64,000 nt of DNA from Psychromonas arctica DSM 14288 (lineage in GTDB: Bacteria; Pseudomonadota; Gammaproteobacteria; Enterobacterales; Psychromonadaceae): the NCBI RefSeq assembly GCF_000482725.1, contig NZ_KI519480.1:78967-142966 (forward strand). Direction: 5' to 3'. The notes under the pieces are model-generated. The model searched no databases, was not told the DNA's origin, and was given only the letters and a program-made list of their open reading frames with translations. Positions within the stretch are counted from its first letter, which is position 1. Every line of letters starts with the position of its first letter. Positions 55,303-64,000 of this stretch are shown in pieces. Position numbers and translations under genes: made by a program.

Positions 55303-57057
55303 ATGCAAAATAGTTTTAAGAAAATACCATTTAAAGCAAAAATATTAACATTGGTTATTGCCATCATTACGATATCAGTAATGATTTCCTTCTTAAGTGC
55401 AAATTATTATATTAAAGAGTACATTTATAAAAATGATACCCAGAATATTCAAGCTCAGCTTAATCTAGTTAAAGATCAGTTGATTAATGATTTTGAAAAT
55501 AATGTAAAACTTGCTCGTAATAGTAATTTTAGTTTTTCTGAGATACAAAAGACAGTCGATTCCACTGGGTTTAGCAATATTATAAAATTTAAGTATGGGG
55601 CGGTATTTGATAAAAAAGGCAGTATTGATGCCCCGTCAAATAACGAGAAATATATAGCACAAATTGCTGCGGCAAAAGATCCATTATCAATCAGTAATGT
55701 CTATTTTGAAAATCAGATCCCTTACATCAATATTACTAAAAAAGAAGCTGATGATGCTGGTGATATTTTTGTCATTAACCTTACAAAAATACACCACCTT
55801 TTTGAAGTGTCTGCCGTGGAAGGTAGTTATGTTGTATTAAAAGATTCAGTGGGCACTGTTTTATTTTCTAATAAGATAGATGGTGATTTAACGCCTATTA
55901 GCAACACCTTTAGTATTGAGGGTAACGAATGGGTGCTGACCGGCTACATCGACAATAGTTATATTCAAGGTAATACCGATAACCTTAATAATTCCATTAC
56001 TATCGCATTATTAATTGCTGCTGCTGTGATTATTCCGCTCAGTGTATTTGCCCTTAATATTGCCTTCCGTCCTGTTGTGGCATTAAGAAATGTGATCACA
56101 GATTTAGCTAATGGCAGTGGTGATTTAACACATCGGCTTAAGGTAGAAACAAGTGATGATTTAGGTAAGATTGCGGGTGGTATTAATAAATTTATTGAAA
56201 ACCTACAACTTATGATGCTCGATGTTTCTCATTCGAGTGTCAATATTAACAATCAGATAAATACCTTAGAAGACCTGACCAAGTCTAGCCATCGCTTATT
56301 GCAGTCGCATAGCGAGGAGATGGAAATGGCGGTGACTTCTATTCATGAAATGAGTGCGACAGCTGATGCGGTGGCAGAAAGTGCAGCTAATGCCGCGAAA
56401 CAGACAGAAGCGACCAATAGTGAAGCAGAGCAATCTAAAGTAGCGGTGCGACAAGCAGTTCAGAGTGTCACGGATTTAGTCGATGAGGTTGAAGATACCG
56501 GCAAGACGATTATATCAATGAGTGAAGACAGCGCTCAAATTAGCAGTGTCTTAAATGTGATTGGTGAAATTGCACAGCAAACTAATCTACTTGCATTAAA
56601 TGCAGCGATAGAAGCCGCAAGAGCCGGAGAACATGGTCGTGGATTTGCTGTGGTAGCTGATGAAGTAAGGGCACTTGCTGCGAGAACAAGACAGAGCACG
56701 ATAGAAATTAATACCATGTTGGAAAAGTTAAGTGTTGGTTCTGAAGCTGCCGTGGTTAGTATGGATTCAACCAAACAAAGTTGTCTCAGTACTGCAACTA
56801 CAACATCTAAAGTATCTACTTCGCTTGATTTAATGACCGAAGCTGTACTTGATATTAATGACTTAGTAGGGCAGATAGCAACCTCTGCCGAAGAGCAGAG
56901 TTCTGTGAGTGAAGAAATTAATCGTAATATGACGGCGATTCAAGGTATGGTCGATACTCTCAGTATTAATGGTACAGAGACGGTCAATAGCACTCATCAT
57001 TTAACCGAATCAAATCTTCAGTTAGTGGCTATTATCAATAAATTTAAACTTGAATAG
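55303..57057 (+). CDS. Methyl-accepting chemotaxis protein
   Basis: A 584-residue transmembrane chemoreceptor. TM1 spans about residues 13-33, then comes a single periplasmic sensor domain (about 34-228), TM2 about 229-252, a HAMP domain (about 250-305) and a long cytosolic signalling hairpin. The conserved tip [35 protein letters not shown] binds CheA and CheW. The helical bundle has methylatable Glu/Gln pairs and no C-terminal NWETF-like pentapeptide. The sensor domain has a Cache-like look, so an amino acid or organic acid ligand is possible but not shown. A very strong terminator follows. Confidence 0.95.
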   Translation: MQNSFKKIPFKAKILTLVIAIITISVMISFLSANYYIKEYIYKNDTQNIQAQLNLVKDQLINDFENNVKLARNSNFSFSEIQKTVDSTGFSNIIKFKYGAVFDKKGSIDAPSNNEKYIAQIAAAKDPLSISNVYFENQIPYINITKKEADDAGDIFVINLTKIHHLFEVSAVEGSYVVLKDSVGTVLFSNKIDGDLTPISNTFSIEGNEWVLTGYIDNSYIQGNTDNLNNSITIALLIAAAVIIPLSVFALNIAFRPVVALRNVITDLANGSGDLTHRLKVETSDDLGKIAGGINKFIENLQLMMLDVSHSSVNINNQINTLEDLTKSSHRLLQSHSEEMEMAVTSIHEMSATADAVAESAANAAKQTEATNSEAEQSKVAVRQAVQSVTDLVDEVEDTGKTIISMSEDSAQISSVLNVIGEIAQQTNLLALNAAIEAARAGEHGRGFAVVADEVRALAARTRQSTIEINTMLEKLSVGSEAAVVSMDSTKQSCLSTATTTSKVSTSLDLMTEAVLDINDLVGQIATSAEEQSSVSEEINRNMTAIQGMVDTLSINGTETVNSTHHLTESNLQLVAIINKFKLE

Positions 57058-57186
57058 CAGGCCAACAACGTTGCTGATGCCCATAGGGAGAGCTTGGAAA
57101 TAAATGTGTTGGTAAGTACGCAGCATAAAAATCAGCAAACAGGGAGTGAATAGACTCTAGGAATAAAGGAATAAAGGAATAAAGCT

Positions 57187-57227
57187 AAAATGCCGCGTTG
57201 AATATAATTCATTCAACGCGGCATTTT
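57187..57227 (+). terminator. Terminator of the chemoreceptor gene
   Basis: A perfect 17-bp stem (AAAATGCCGCGTTGAAT with its complement) and 7-nt loop is followed by TTCC. The flanking A and T tracts let it work in both directions, so rlpA on the other strand may also use it. Confidence 0.9.
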
Positions 57228-57333
57228 CCTTCCTGAGCAAGCTTTCCTGATTTTAAAAAACTACGTCGTGTTAGAAAGCCATATTATTTTAAATCATGTT
57301 ATGTAAAAAGCAGTTTATGAGTCGGTGTTGATA

Positions 57334-58125
57334 TTAAGGCTCTTGATGAATAATGTAAGCTTTAGGGTATTCTTTTTTAATCGTTTTTAATAAAGCTTCT
57401 GTTTTTGCTTCACTATTTAAAGGGCCTATACGCAGATAATAAAGATTATTTTTTTGTTCAAAAAAGGTGGCAACGTTATGTTTATTAGTCAATTGATTAG
57501 ATAGTTGTGTTGCCTTTGCCGCACTCGATGTCACTAAATATTGAATAGTAAAGGTGCCGTATATACTTTCATTTTGTTGTTTTTCTAATAAGCTAGTATT
57601 TTCATGTTCAGGAAAGTGGATTAATTTAATTTCAACTTGTCCTGTACCTGCTTGAATAATGTCTAGTTTTTTAGCGGCTGCGTAGGAAAGGTCAATAATA
57701 CGTCCTTTATGGAAAGGGCCACGATCATTAACACGCACAATAATTTGTTTTTTATTCGCTAAGTTAGTGACTTGCACGTAACTTGGTAAGGGTAGATTTT
57801 TGTGCGCTGCACTCATCGCAAACATATTATAACGTTCACCATTGGAAGTAAGGTGACCATGAAACTTATTACCGTACCAAGAAGCGCCGCCAGTTTCCGT
57901 TAGCTCGGTAATATCACGCCACACTTTGTAGTTGATTCCACGTACGCGATAGTCTTTGTTACCACCTCTAGATTGTGGCTCATAGCGAGGGTTTACATCT
58001 TCTATATGTGCTAATGGTGGAATAGCCGTAGGGGCATGATCATCATGATATTGATAGCGTTCTCGATCATTACTACAGGCACTTAACAAAATACAAGTTA
58101 AGCTGAATAGAATTAAATTCTTCAT
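57334..58125 (-). CDS. rlpA: RlpA family lipoprotein (septal lytic transglycosylase)
   Basis: A 263-residue outer-membrane lipoprotein: the lipobox LLSAC makes Cys17 the lipidated residue. A double-psi beta-barrel domain (about 78-165) carries GGASWYGNKFHGHLTSNGERYNM and RVNDRGPFHKGRIIDLSY, the residues used by lytic RlpA on denuded glycan. A C-terminal SPOR domain (about 188-260) binds such glycan at the septum. It ends the rsfS-rlmH-mrdA-rodA-rlpA operon, 7 bp after rodA, as in many gammaproteobacteria. Confidence 0.95.
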   Translation of the reverse strand: MKNLILFSLTCILLSACSNDRERYQYHDDHAPTAIPPLAHIEDVNPRYEPQSRGGNKDYRVRGINYKVWRDITELTETGGASWYGNKFHGHLTSNGERYNMFAMSAAHKNLPLPSYVQVTNLANKKQIIVRVNDRGPFHKGRIIDLSYAAAKKLDIIQAGTGQVEIKLIHFPEHENTSLLEKQQNESIYGTFTIQYLVTSSAAKATQLSNQLTNKHNVATFFEQKNNLYYLRIGPLNSEAKTEALLKTIKKEYPKAYIIHQEP

Positions 58126-58132
58126 TGTGGGG

Positions 58133-59236
58133 TCACCGTTTTATATTAAAGCGTTTATGAGTGTGAATAGACATTAGGATGCCAAATCCTGCTAATAGGG
58201 TAACAATCGACGTCCCGCCAAAGCTGATAACCGGAAGCGGAACACCTACCACAGGTAATAATCCGCTCACCATACCAATATTCACAAAGATATAAACAAA
58301 AAAGGTCAGGATGATACTGCCTGCGATCAGTTTGGTAAAGGCATCTTGCGCTTGATTAGCAATCCACAGACCACGACCAATAATTAAAATGTAAATACTC
58401 AATAATAACAATACCCCCATAAAGCCAAATTCTTCTGAAAATACTGAGAAAATAAAGTCGGTATGTCGTTCTGGTAAAAACTCTAGCTGCGATTGTGTGC
58501 CTTCTAACCAGCCTTTCCCCCATTGACCACCCGAGCCAATGGCTATTTTTGACTGGATAATATGGTAACCTGCACCAAGCGGGTCGGCTTCAGGATTAAG
58601 CAAGGTTAATACTCGCCCGCGTTGATAATCGAGCATCAAAAAATACCATAGAATAGGAATAAATCCGATCACACCAGCCAGAGCAATAGCAATGTATAAC
58701 CAAGAAATGCCTGATAAAAACAGCACAAATAGCCCGGATGAGGCAACTAATATAGAGGTGCCTAAATCTGGTTGTTTAGCGATAATTAAGGTCGGTACAA
58801 TAACAATAATAAGCGCAATAAAAGCTTGTTTGAGGCGAGTTGGTAGGGTGTGTTGGCTGACATAATAAGCAACCATTAAAGGCATGATCAGTTTCATTAT
58901 TTCAGAAGGTTGGAACTTAGTAAAACCTAGATCTAACCAACGTTGTGCACCTTTACCGGTATGGCCTATCACTAATACTGCGATCAGTAGTAAAACACAA
59001 ATGATAAAAATGCCCGGTGTCCAACGTTGGTACCATTCAGGGGGGATTTGAGCTATTACTAACATGACGGCCAAGGCAATGGCTAACCGAATTACTTGGC
59101 GATAAACCATTTCATAACCAGCCACTGAATATAATACCGTTAAACTAATACTCATTAATGCAAATAATCCAACCAATAAATACGGGTCGATATGTAAACG
59201 GTAAAAAATACTTTTTTGAGCCTGAGTGCTAACCAT
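58133..59236 (-). CDS. rodA: Peptidoglycan glycosyltransferase RodA (MrdB)
   Basis: A SEDS-family polymerase of 367 residues with about ten membrane helices, which makes lateral-wall peptidoglycan with PBP2. Diagnostic stretches are [42 protein letters not shown], the conserved extracellular [21 protein letters not shown] loop (with the catalytic Asp in that region), and [19 protein letters not shown]. It starts 2 bp after mrdA, and rlpA follows by 7 bp. Confidence 0.97.
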   Translation of the reverse strand: MVSTQAQKSIFYRLHIDPYLLVGLFALMSISLTVLYSVAGYEMVYRQVIRLAIALAVMLVIAQIPPEWYQRWTPGIFIICVLLLIAVLVIGHTGKGAQRWLDLGFTKFQPSEIMKLIMPLMVAYYVSQHTLPTRLKQAFIALIIVIVPTLIIAKQPDLGTSILVASSGLFVLFLSGISWLYIAIALAGVIGFIPILWYFLMLDYQRGRVLTLLNPEADPLGAGYHIIQSKIAIGSGGQWGKGWLEGTQSQLEFLPERHTDFIFSVFSEEFGFMGVLLLLSIYILIIGRGLWIANQAQDAFTKLIAGSIILTFFVYIFVNIGMVSGLLPVVGVPLPVISFGGTSIVTLLAGFGILMSIHTHKRFNIKR

Positions 59237-59238
59237 AA

Positions 59239-61125
59239 TTAAGAGTCCGGTGCAGATTTAGAAGCGATGGGATGTCTACTTTTAAAGTACTCATCAAATA
59301 ATGCGCGAGCGATAGGGGCTGCATTACTGCTGCCTCCACCTACATTTTCTAATATAACAGTGACCACAATCTCAGGTGATTCAAATGGGGCAAAGGCAAC
59401 AAACATTGCGTTATCACGATGACGCTCACTAATTTTATCTGCATCATAAACTTCATCTTCTTTAATATTGATGACCTGCGCAGTACCTGATTTACCGGCT
59501 ACAGTATACGGTGCATCACCAAAAGCGCGATAAGCAGTACCGCTACGTTTACTGGTTACACCTTGCATGGCTTTTAAAGCAACATCCCAATAACGGCTGC
59601 TGTGTAATGTGATCGCTGGTTTTGTTTCATACACTGGCGTTGAGGTTTCACCAGCAGAGGTAATTGAACGTAATACGTGTGGTTTAATATTCTCACCACG
59701 TCTTGCCAAGATAGCCGTCGCTTTTGTTAACTGAATAGGAGTGACTGTCCAATAACCTTGTCCAATACCAATCGAGATGGTATCACCATCGTACCAAGGT
59801 TGATTAAAGCGGCCTCGTTTCCAATCACGAGATGGCATAATTGCTTTTGTTTCTTCAGCAATATCTAAGCCACTGTATTCACCAAAGCCAAATAAACGCA
59901 TAAAGGGCTCGATACGGTCAATACCTAACTTATAGGAGGTATCATAAAAGAAGGTATCGCAACTTTGTTCAATAGCATGGAATACATCCACTAAACCATG
60001 ACCCCAACGTTTCCAGTCACGAAAACGGCGTTTGGAGTTAGGAACAATCCACCAACCTGGATCTTTTATTTTCGTTTCTTCGGTGATCACTTTTTCATCT
60101 AACGCTAATAATGCCATTTGCGGTTTAATGGTGGAAGCTGGTGGGTAGCGGCCTTGCGTAGCTCGATTGATTAAAGGACGATCTTTAGAAGATAATAATG
60201 ATTGGTATTGTTTTTGACTGATCCCCGTTACAAACAAATTAGGATCGTAGCTTGGTGCAGAAACTAAACTTAATACTGCTCCGGTTTTTGCTTCCATTAA
60301 CACAATACTGCCGCGCATATCAGCTAACAATTCTTGTGTTTTAAGTTGTAAGTTAATATCGATGTTAAGGGTAATATCTTTACCGGGTGTTGGTGCTGTA
60401 AATTGTAAGGTGCGGATCACTTTACCCCAGCTATCAACCTCTACTTGGCGTTGCCCCGGTTGACCGTGCAAAATATCTTCGTAATATCTTTCAATACCTA
60501 ATTTACCGATGTAGCGGGTACCTTGATAACGAGCACGTTCGCCACGTTGTTCAATTTTTTCTAAGTCTCGACTATTAATTTTTGCGATATAACCTAAGAC
60601 GTGTGTAAATGCATTACCAAAAGGATAATAACGTTTTAAGCTCGCTTGAATTGAAAAACCTTTAAAGAGGTGTTGGTTGACAGTAAATAGTGCGACCTCT
60701 TCAGGCGTTAACTGATCGCGAATAGTGATTGCTTTAAAAGATCGTGAATAACGATTTTGACTTTTAAATTTAGCCAATTCTCTGTCAGTTAACGATACAA
60801 GCTTGGTTAACCGTTCAATATCTTTTGTTAAGTTATTGGTTTTATTAGCAATGACTTGCAAACTATACACAGGTCTATTTTCAGCGAGAATGACGCCATT
60901 GCGATCGTAGATTAAACCACGATTAGGCGGCACTGTTTGTACACTGATCCGGTTGGCATTAGATCGTGTTTTGTAAGTATCGAAGGAGTTAATTTGTAGG
61001 TAATACAAATTGGAGATCAAAATACCCACTGCAAGCAGTATTGCTAAGAAAACAACTAGAGTTCTACGTAAAAAAAGGGCTGATTCAGCACTGTGGTTAC
61101 GTATGCTATTACGCTTTCTCTTCAA
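59239..61125 (-). CDS. mrdA: Penicillin-binding protein 2 (transpeptidase MrdA)
   Basis: The essential transpeptidase of cell elongation, partner of RodA. The 628-residue protein has one N-terminal membrane helix (about 23-45), a pedestal domain, and a class B transpeptidase domain. The active-site Ser331 is in STIK (S330 in E. coli), with SxN-type SCDTF and the KSGTAQ triad also present. The [12 protein letters not shown] box is typical of class B PBPs. It follows rlmH by 2 bp and precedes rodA by 2 bp, in one operon. Confidence 0.97.
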   Translation of the reverse strand: MKRKRNSIRNHSAESALFLRRTLVVFLAILLAVGILISNLYYLQINSFDTYKTRSNANRISVQTVPPNRGLIYDRNGVILAENRPVYSLQVIANKTNNLTKDIERLTKLVSLTDRELAKFKSQNRYSRSFKAITIRDQLTPEEVALFTVNQHLFKGFSIQASLKRYYPFGNAFTHVLGYIAKINSRDLEKIEQRGERARYQGTRYIGKLGIERYYEDILHGQPGQRQVEVDSWGKVIRTLQFTAPTPGKDITLNIDINLQLKTQELLADMRGSIVLMEAKTGAVLSLVSAPSYDPNLFVTGISQKQYQSLLSSKDRPLINRATQGRYPPASTIKPQMALLALDEKVITEETKIKDPGWWIVPNSKRRFRDWKRWGHGLVDVFHAIEQSCDTFFYDTSYKLGIDRIEPFMRLFGFGEYSGLDIAEETKAIMPSRDWKRGRFNQPWYDGDTISIGIGQGYWTVTPIQLTKATAILARRGENIKPHVLRSITSAGETSTPVYETKPAITLHSSRYWDVALKAMQGVTSKRSGTAYRAFGDAPYTVAGKSGTAQVINIKEDEVYDADKISERHRDNAMFVAFAPFESPEIVVTVILENVGGGSSNAAPIARALFDEYFKSRHPIASKSAPDS

Positions 61126-61127
61126 CT

Positions 61128-61598
61128 TTATTCCCTGTGATAAGGGTGGTTAATGGTTAGCGTGAAAGCTCGGTATAAGCTTTCAGCAACTAAGATTCTT
61201 ACTAATGGATGCGGTAGGGTTAATGCAGAAAGAGACCAGCGCTGCTCTGACTGTTGAATGCATTCCGGTGCTAAACCTTCAGGCCCGCCAATTAATAGGC
61301 TAATATTTCGCCCATCGTGCTGCCACTTAGTCATTTCATTCGCTAATTGTTCCGTTGTCCACGATTTCCCTGTCACTTCTAACGTGACAATTTTATTACC
61401 TTTTGGAATCGCTTCTAAGGTTAATTCACCTTCTTTTTTCAAAATACGCTTAATGTCCGCGTTTTTTCCACGTTTACCTGCGTTAATTTCTAATAACTCA
61501 AGTTGCATCTCTTTTGGGAAACGCCGTGCATATTCAAGGTAACCTTTTTCAACCCAGTCAGGCATTTTAGTACCCACTGCAATTAGCTGAATTTTCAT
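61128..61598 (-). CDS. rlmH: 23S rRNA (pseudouridine1915-N3)-methyltransferase
   Basis: A SPOUT-class methyltransferase that methylates pseudouridine 1915 in helix 69 of 23S rRNA. At 156 residues it has the same length as the E. coli protein (155). The knot motifs are visible: [13 protein letters not shown] and the C-terminal [32 protein letters not shown], which binds SAM and the ribosome. Adjacent to rsfS (overlapping by one base), the standard rsfS-rlmH pair. Confidence 0.97.
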   Translation of the reverse strand: MKIQLIAVGTKMPDWVEKGYLEYARRFPKEMQLELLEINAGKRGKNADIKRILKKEGELTLEAIPKGNKIVTLEVTGKSWTTEQLANEMTKWQHDGRNISLLIGGPEGLAPECIQQSEQRWSLSALTLPHPLVRILVAESLYRAFTLTINHPYHRE

Positions 61599-61924
61599 TA
61601 CGCTGTTTCAGTCCATAGTTTTTCTAGTTGATAAAATTGACGTGTCTCATCTTGCATTACATGTGCAACCACAGTGCCCATATCAATTAATACCCACTCA
61701 CTACCTTCAAGGCCTTCAACGCCCAGTGGCACTTCACCAGCATTTTTTGCTGCTAATGCAGTTTGTTCTGCAATTGAGCGTACGTGACGTTTTGAAGTAC
61801 CAGTACAGATGATCAAAGTATCAGTGACATCAGAGATACCAGCAACATCAATAGTTACGATTTCTTTTGCTTTCATTTCTTCAAGTTGATTGATGATAAA
61901 AGCTTTTAATTGTTCGTCTTGCAA
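61598..61924 (-). CDS. rsfS: Ribosomal silencing factor RsfS
   Basis: RsfS binds L14 on the large subunit and blocks 70S joining in stationary phase or poor media. Its 108 residues are close to the E. coli protein (105). The family text is visible as [33 protein letters not shown] and [38 protein letters not shown]. It is the first gene of the operon; nadD and holA, which often precede it, are absent here because the divergent mraZ lies on its other side. Confidence 0.97.
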   Translation of the reverse strand: MQDEQLKAFIINQLEEMKAKEIVTIDVAGISDVTDTLIICTGTSKRHVRSIAEQTALAAKNAGEVPLGVEGLEGSEWVLIDMGTVVAHVMQDETRQFYQLEKLWTETA

Positions 61925-62133
61925 GGGAATTTCCTTCCGAGTTTATTAGTTAAATTGTATTAAGCGGCGGAGTATATCACGCAACTTATTAATTGGTCGC
62001 CTTTTGAGGATAATTTCACTTTTTTATTAACCGATATAACAAATAAATAAAATACCTAGCCGAGGAAACTGTGATTGTGATCCTCATTTAAAAGATCCAT
62101 TGCTTGCAATAATATCGCAGAATATTAGACTGG

Positions 62134-62169
62134 GTGTCCAAAAGTGGGAAAAAGTGTCGTTTTGTGGAT
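62134..62169 (+). promoter_or_regulatory. MraZ operator: four repeats at 10-bp spacing
   Basis: GTG-starting hexamers occur at 62134 (GTGTCC), 62144 (GTGGGA), 62154 (GTGTCG) and 62164 (GTGGAT), each exactly 10 bp apart, with A/T between. E. coli MraZ binds GTGGG repeats with this same periodicity upstream of its own gene, so MraZ should autoregulate here. The array begins about 210 bp from the divergent rsfS start and may influence that operon too. Confidence 0.75.
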
Positions 62170-62222
62170 CTTTTTCTTATAAAATGGATCTTTCACCCAT
62201 CTATCAATGGAACTGAACCGTC

Positions 62223-62684
62223 ATGTTGCGTGGTGCAAATGCGATCAATCTCGACACAAAAGGACGTATTGCGATCCCTACACGGTATCGTGATTGGCTA
62301 TCTGACACTTGTCAGGGGCAGTTTGTGTGCACGATTGATTTTCAAACACAGAATTGTTTGTTGCTTTACCCATTACATGAATGGTTATTGATTGAAAATA
62401 AATTACGTGGTTTATCAAGTACTAACCCACAGGAAAGACGTATACAGCGGTTAATTTTAGGCCATGCCAGTGAATGTGAGTTAGATAAAAATGGCCGTAC
62501 CTTAATTGCGCCGACCTTACGCCAACATGCAAAGCTAGATAAAAAAATAATGTTAGTCGGACAATTAAACAAATTCGAAATTTGGGATGAGCAAGTGTGG
62601 CATCAACAAGTTCAGCAAGATCTACAAAGTGACATGTCGTTAGGCATGGAATTAAGTGATTCTCTCAAGGAGTTCTCGTTCTAG
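62223..62684 (+). CDS. mraZ: Transcriptional regulator MraZ
   Basis: MraZ is an AbrB/MazE-like DNA-binding protein that represses the dcw cluster it heads. The 153-residue product matches E. coli (152). Both DNA-binding loop motifs are present: DTKGRIAIPTRYRDWL and LDKNGRTLIAPTLRQHA. The start at 62223 (ATGTTGCGTGGTGC) matches the family N-terminus MLRGANAINLD. It is followed immediately by rsmH, which begins at the next base after its stop codon. The four-repeat operator is about 60-90 bp upstream. Confidence 0.97.
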   Translation: MLRGANAINLDTKGRIAIPTRYRDWLSDTCQGQFVCTIDFQTQNCLLLYPLHEWLLIENKLRGLSSTNPQERRIQRLILGHASECELDKNGRTLIAPTLRQHAKLDKKIMLVGQLNKFEIWDEQVWHQQVQQDLQSDMSLGMELSDSLKEFSF

Positions 62685-63632
62685 ATGAGTGAGCATATAA
62701 CCGTATTATTAAATGAAGCCGTTGATGGACTAGCCATTAAACCCGATGGGATTTATGTCGATGGGACATTTGGACGTGGTGGACATTCACGACATATCTT
62801 ATCGAAACTAGGGCCAAATGGCCGTTTAATTGCGATCGATAGAGATCCGCGTGCAATTGCTACCGCAGAAGCTTTACAAAAAGAAGATAGTCGTTTTCAA
62901 ATTGTTCATGGACCTTTTTCAGGTTTGGCTGAATATATTAAAGACCTTGGCTTGGCCGGTAAGATAGACGGTGTGTTATTGGATCTTGGTGTTTCTTCGC
63001 CACAGCTTGATGACGCAGAGCGCGGGTTTAGTTTTATGCGCGATGGACCATTAGATATGCGCATGGACCCGACATCGGGCATTAGCGCTGCTGATTGGTT
63101 AGCAAAAGCAGATGTTGATGATATTGGTTGGGCCTTAAAGACCTTCGGTGAAGAGAAGTTTGCCTACCGCATTGCACGCGCAATTGTCGCAGATCGAGTA
63201 GAAACTCCGTTTACGCGCACGCTGCAATTAGCACAGTTAATTGAACGTTTATGTCCTAAACGTGAAAAGAAAAAACACCCTGCAACGCGCAGCTTCCAAG
63301 GTATTCGTATTTATATCAATAGCGAATTAGAAGAGATCCACAAAGTATTAGATGGTGCGTTAGATATTTTAGCGATTGGTGGCCAACTTTCGGTGATCAG
63401 TTTTCATTCATTAGAAGATCGCATTGTAAAACGCTTTATTCGTAAGCAGGAAAAAGGGCCAGAGTACCCACCTGGTTTGCCTTTAACTGACGCACAAATG
63501 CAAGTGGGTAAAAACTTAAAAGCAGTGGGTAAAGCGATTAAACCAAGTGCTCAAGAAATTGCTGTCAATACACGCGCTCGAAGTTCGGTATTACGTATTG
63601 CTGTCAAATTGAGACAGCCAGAGGTTAACTAG
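62685..63632 (+). CDS. rsmH: 16S rRNA (cytosine1402-N4)-methyltransferase
   Basis: RsmH (MraW) methylates the N4 of C1402 at the ribosomal P site, together with RsmI. Its 315 residues match E. coli (313). The SAM-binding [14 protein letters not shown], the helical insert with [31 protein letters not shown], and [14 protein letters not shown] are all family signatures. It lies in the fixed dcw order mraZ-rsmH-ftsL-ftsI. Confidence 0.97.
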   Translation: MSEHITVLLNEAVDGLAIKPDGIYVDGTFGRGGHSRHILSKLGPNGRLIAIDRDPRAIATAEALQKEDSRFQIVHGPFSGLAEYIKDLGLAGKIDGVLLDLGVSSPQLDDAERGFSFMRDGPLDMRMDPTSGISAADWLAKADVDDIGWALKTFGEEKFAYRIARAIVADRVETPFTRTLQLAQLIERLCPKREKKKHPATRSFQGIRIYINSELEEIHKVLDGALDILAIGGQLSVISFHSLEDRIVKRFIRKQEKGPEYPPGLPLTDAQMQVGKNLKAVGKAIKPSAQEIAVNTRARSSVLRIAVKLRQPEVN

Positions 63633-63947
63633 ATGGTGGCTTCTCGTGAAAATTTATTATTACTGATATTAGCGGACTTACGTCAAAACGCGATCCTAGT
63701 GATTCTAGGAATTGTGATATTAATCAGTGCTTTGTATAATATTTACATCACTCATGAAACACGAGAGTTAGTAACAAAAAAAGAGTTCTTATCTCAACAA
63801 AAAGATAACTTAATGATCGAGTGGAAAAACTTATTGATCGAAGAACATACCCTCGATGAACATAGTCGCATTCGTTCAGTTGCAACCAAACAGTTATCAA
63901 TGTCGCAACCAACCAAACAAAATAGTGTATTAGTGGAAATTCGATGA
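63633..63947 (+). CDS. ftsL: Cell division protein FtsL
   Basis: FtsL is a bitopic membrane protein that, with FtsB and FtsQ, activates the FtsW-FtsI septal synthase. The 104-residue protein has a single membrane segment (about 14-36) and a periplasmic coiled coil (about 45-80), with low primary-sequence conservation, as expected. It is identified mainly by position between rsmH and ftsI and by size. Its stop overlaps the ftsI ATG (ATGA). Confidence 0.9.
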   Translation: MVASRENLLLLILADLRQNAILVILGIVILISALYNIYITHETRELVTKKEFLSQQKDNLMIEWKNLLIEEHTLDEHSRIRSVATKQLSMSQPTKQNSVLVEIR

Positions 63948-64000
63948 ATAAAAGACGGACGACATCAAGGGCAAAGGGAAGCTCACAAACAAGAAAGAAA
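63944..64000 (+). CDS. ftsI: Penicillin-binding protein 3 FtsI (N-terminus only)
   Basis: ATG at 63944 overlaps the ftsL stop by four bases, and 19 codons follow before the window ends: a basic, disordered cytosolic tail (MNKRRTTSRAKG...) of the kind seen at the start of FtsI. Identity rests on dcw gene order; the transmembrane and transpeptidase parts are outside the window. Confidence 0.75.
   Translation, partial: MNKRRTTSRAKGSSQTRKK

Noticed and set aside
62134-62391. 85-codon plus-strand open frame upstream of and into mraZ
   Set aside because: It covers the MraZ operator and reads mraZ in another frame.

Overview
The window reads as a chromosome segment of an A+T-rich marine gammaproteobacterium of the Psychromonas / Alteromonadales kind. 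This is inferred from the housekeeping proteins, which are close to E. coli and Vibrio versions, and from gene order (gyrA-serC-hisC-aroA; mreBCD-maf-rng-yhdP-nit-tldD; rsfS-rlmH-mrdA-rodA-rlpA back to back with mraZ-rsmH-ftsL-ftsI). No rRNA, tRNA or CRISPR array was seen.

Layout. 1-9.1 kb, mostly minus strand: a TVP38/flavin disulfide reductase fusion cut by the window edge, nrdA with NrdR-like and DnaA-like boxes but no adjacent nrdB, yecH, a DAACS symporter, a small thioredoxin, an encapsulated-ferritin (EncFtn) homologue with no shell gene, and mtgA. 9.1-21 kb: an accessory-flavoured stretch of singly transcribed genes (yqhA, a DUF3360 permease, GNAT, DinB, yliI, dihydroxyacetone kinase, a BASS transporter, a Fur-box DUF2061 protein, selO). 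It also holds a repeat array at 9.3-9.7 kb and a clean 172-bp MITE at 13.2 kb with IS66-type ends and an 8-bp target duplication. 21-29.2 kb, the most variable part: an RsbQ-like hydrolase overlapping a PAS-GGDEF cyclase behind an octamer tandem repeat, a small zinc-ribbon membrane protein, a PlsC-like acyltransferase, a Y1 (HUH) transposase element with inverted ends, and a tight three-gene operon of unknown function. That operon encodes two unrecognised proteins and a ComEC-type metallo-beta-lactamase-fold protein, has its own near-consensus promoter, and is followed by a structured repeat.

29.2-51 kb is core genome: ubiG; gyrA; the serC-hisC-aroA amino-acid genes; the mreBCD cell-shape operon running on into maf, rng, yhdP, a nitrilase-family amidase and tldD; darP; pmbA (tldE, partner of tldD). 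51-57 kb holds a divergent LysR / Bcr-CflA efflux pair, a SPOR-domain relic, nemA and a chemoreceptor. 57-64 kb holds two peptidoglycan clusters facing away from each other: the elongation set (rsfS-rlmH-mrdA-rodA-rlpA, minus) and the start of the division (dcw) cluster (mraZ-rsmH-ftsL-ftsI, plus), separated by about 300 bp carrying the MraZ operator.

Best candidate for an undescribed system: the three-gene operon at 26.5-28.9 kb. Other points of interest are the orphan EncFtn, the possibly length-variable octamer repeat in front of the RsbQ/GGDEF pair, the MITE, and the folded repeat at 28.98-29.15 kb. Functions are assigned by reading motifs and family resemblance from memory; no database search was run.
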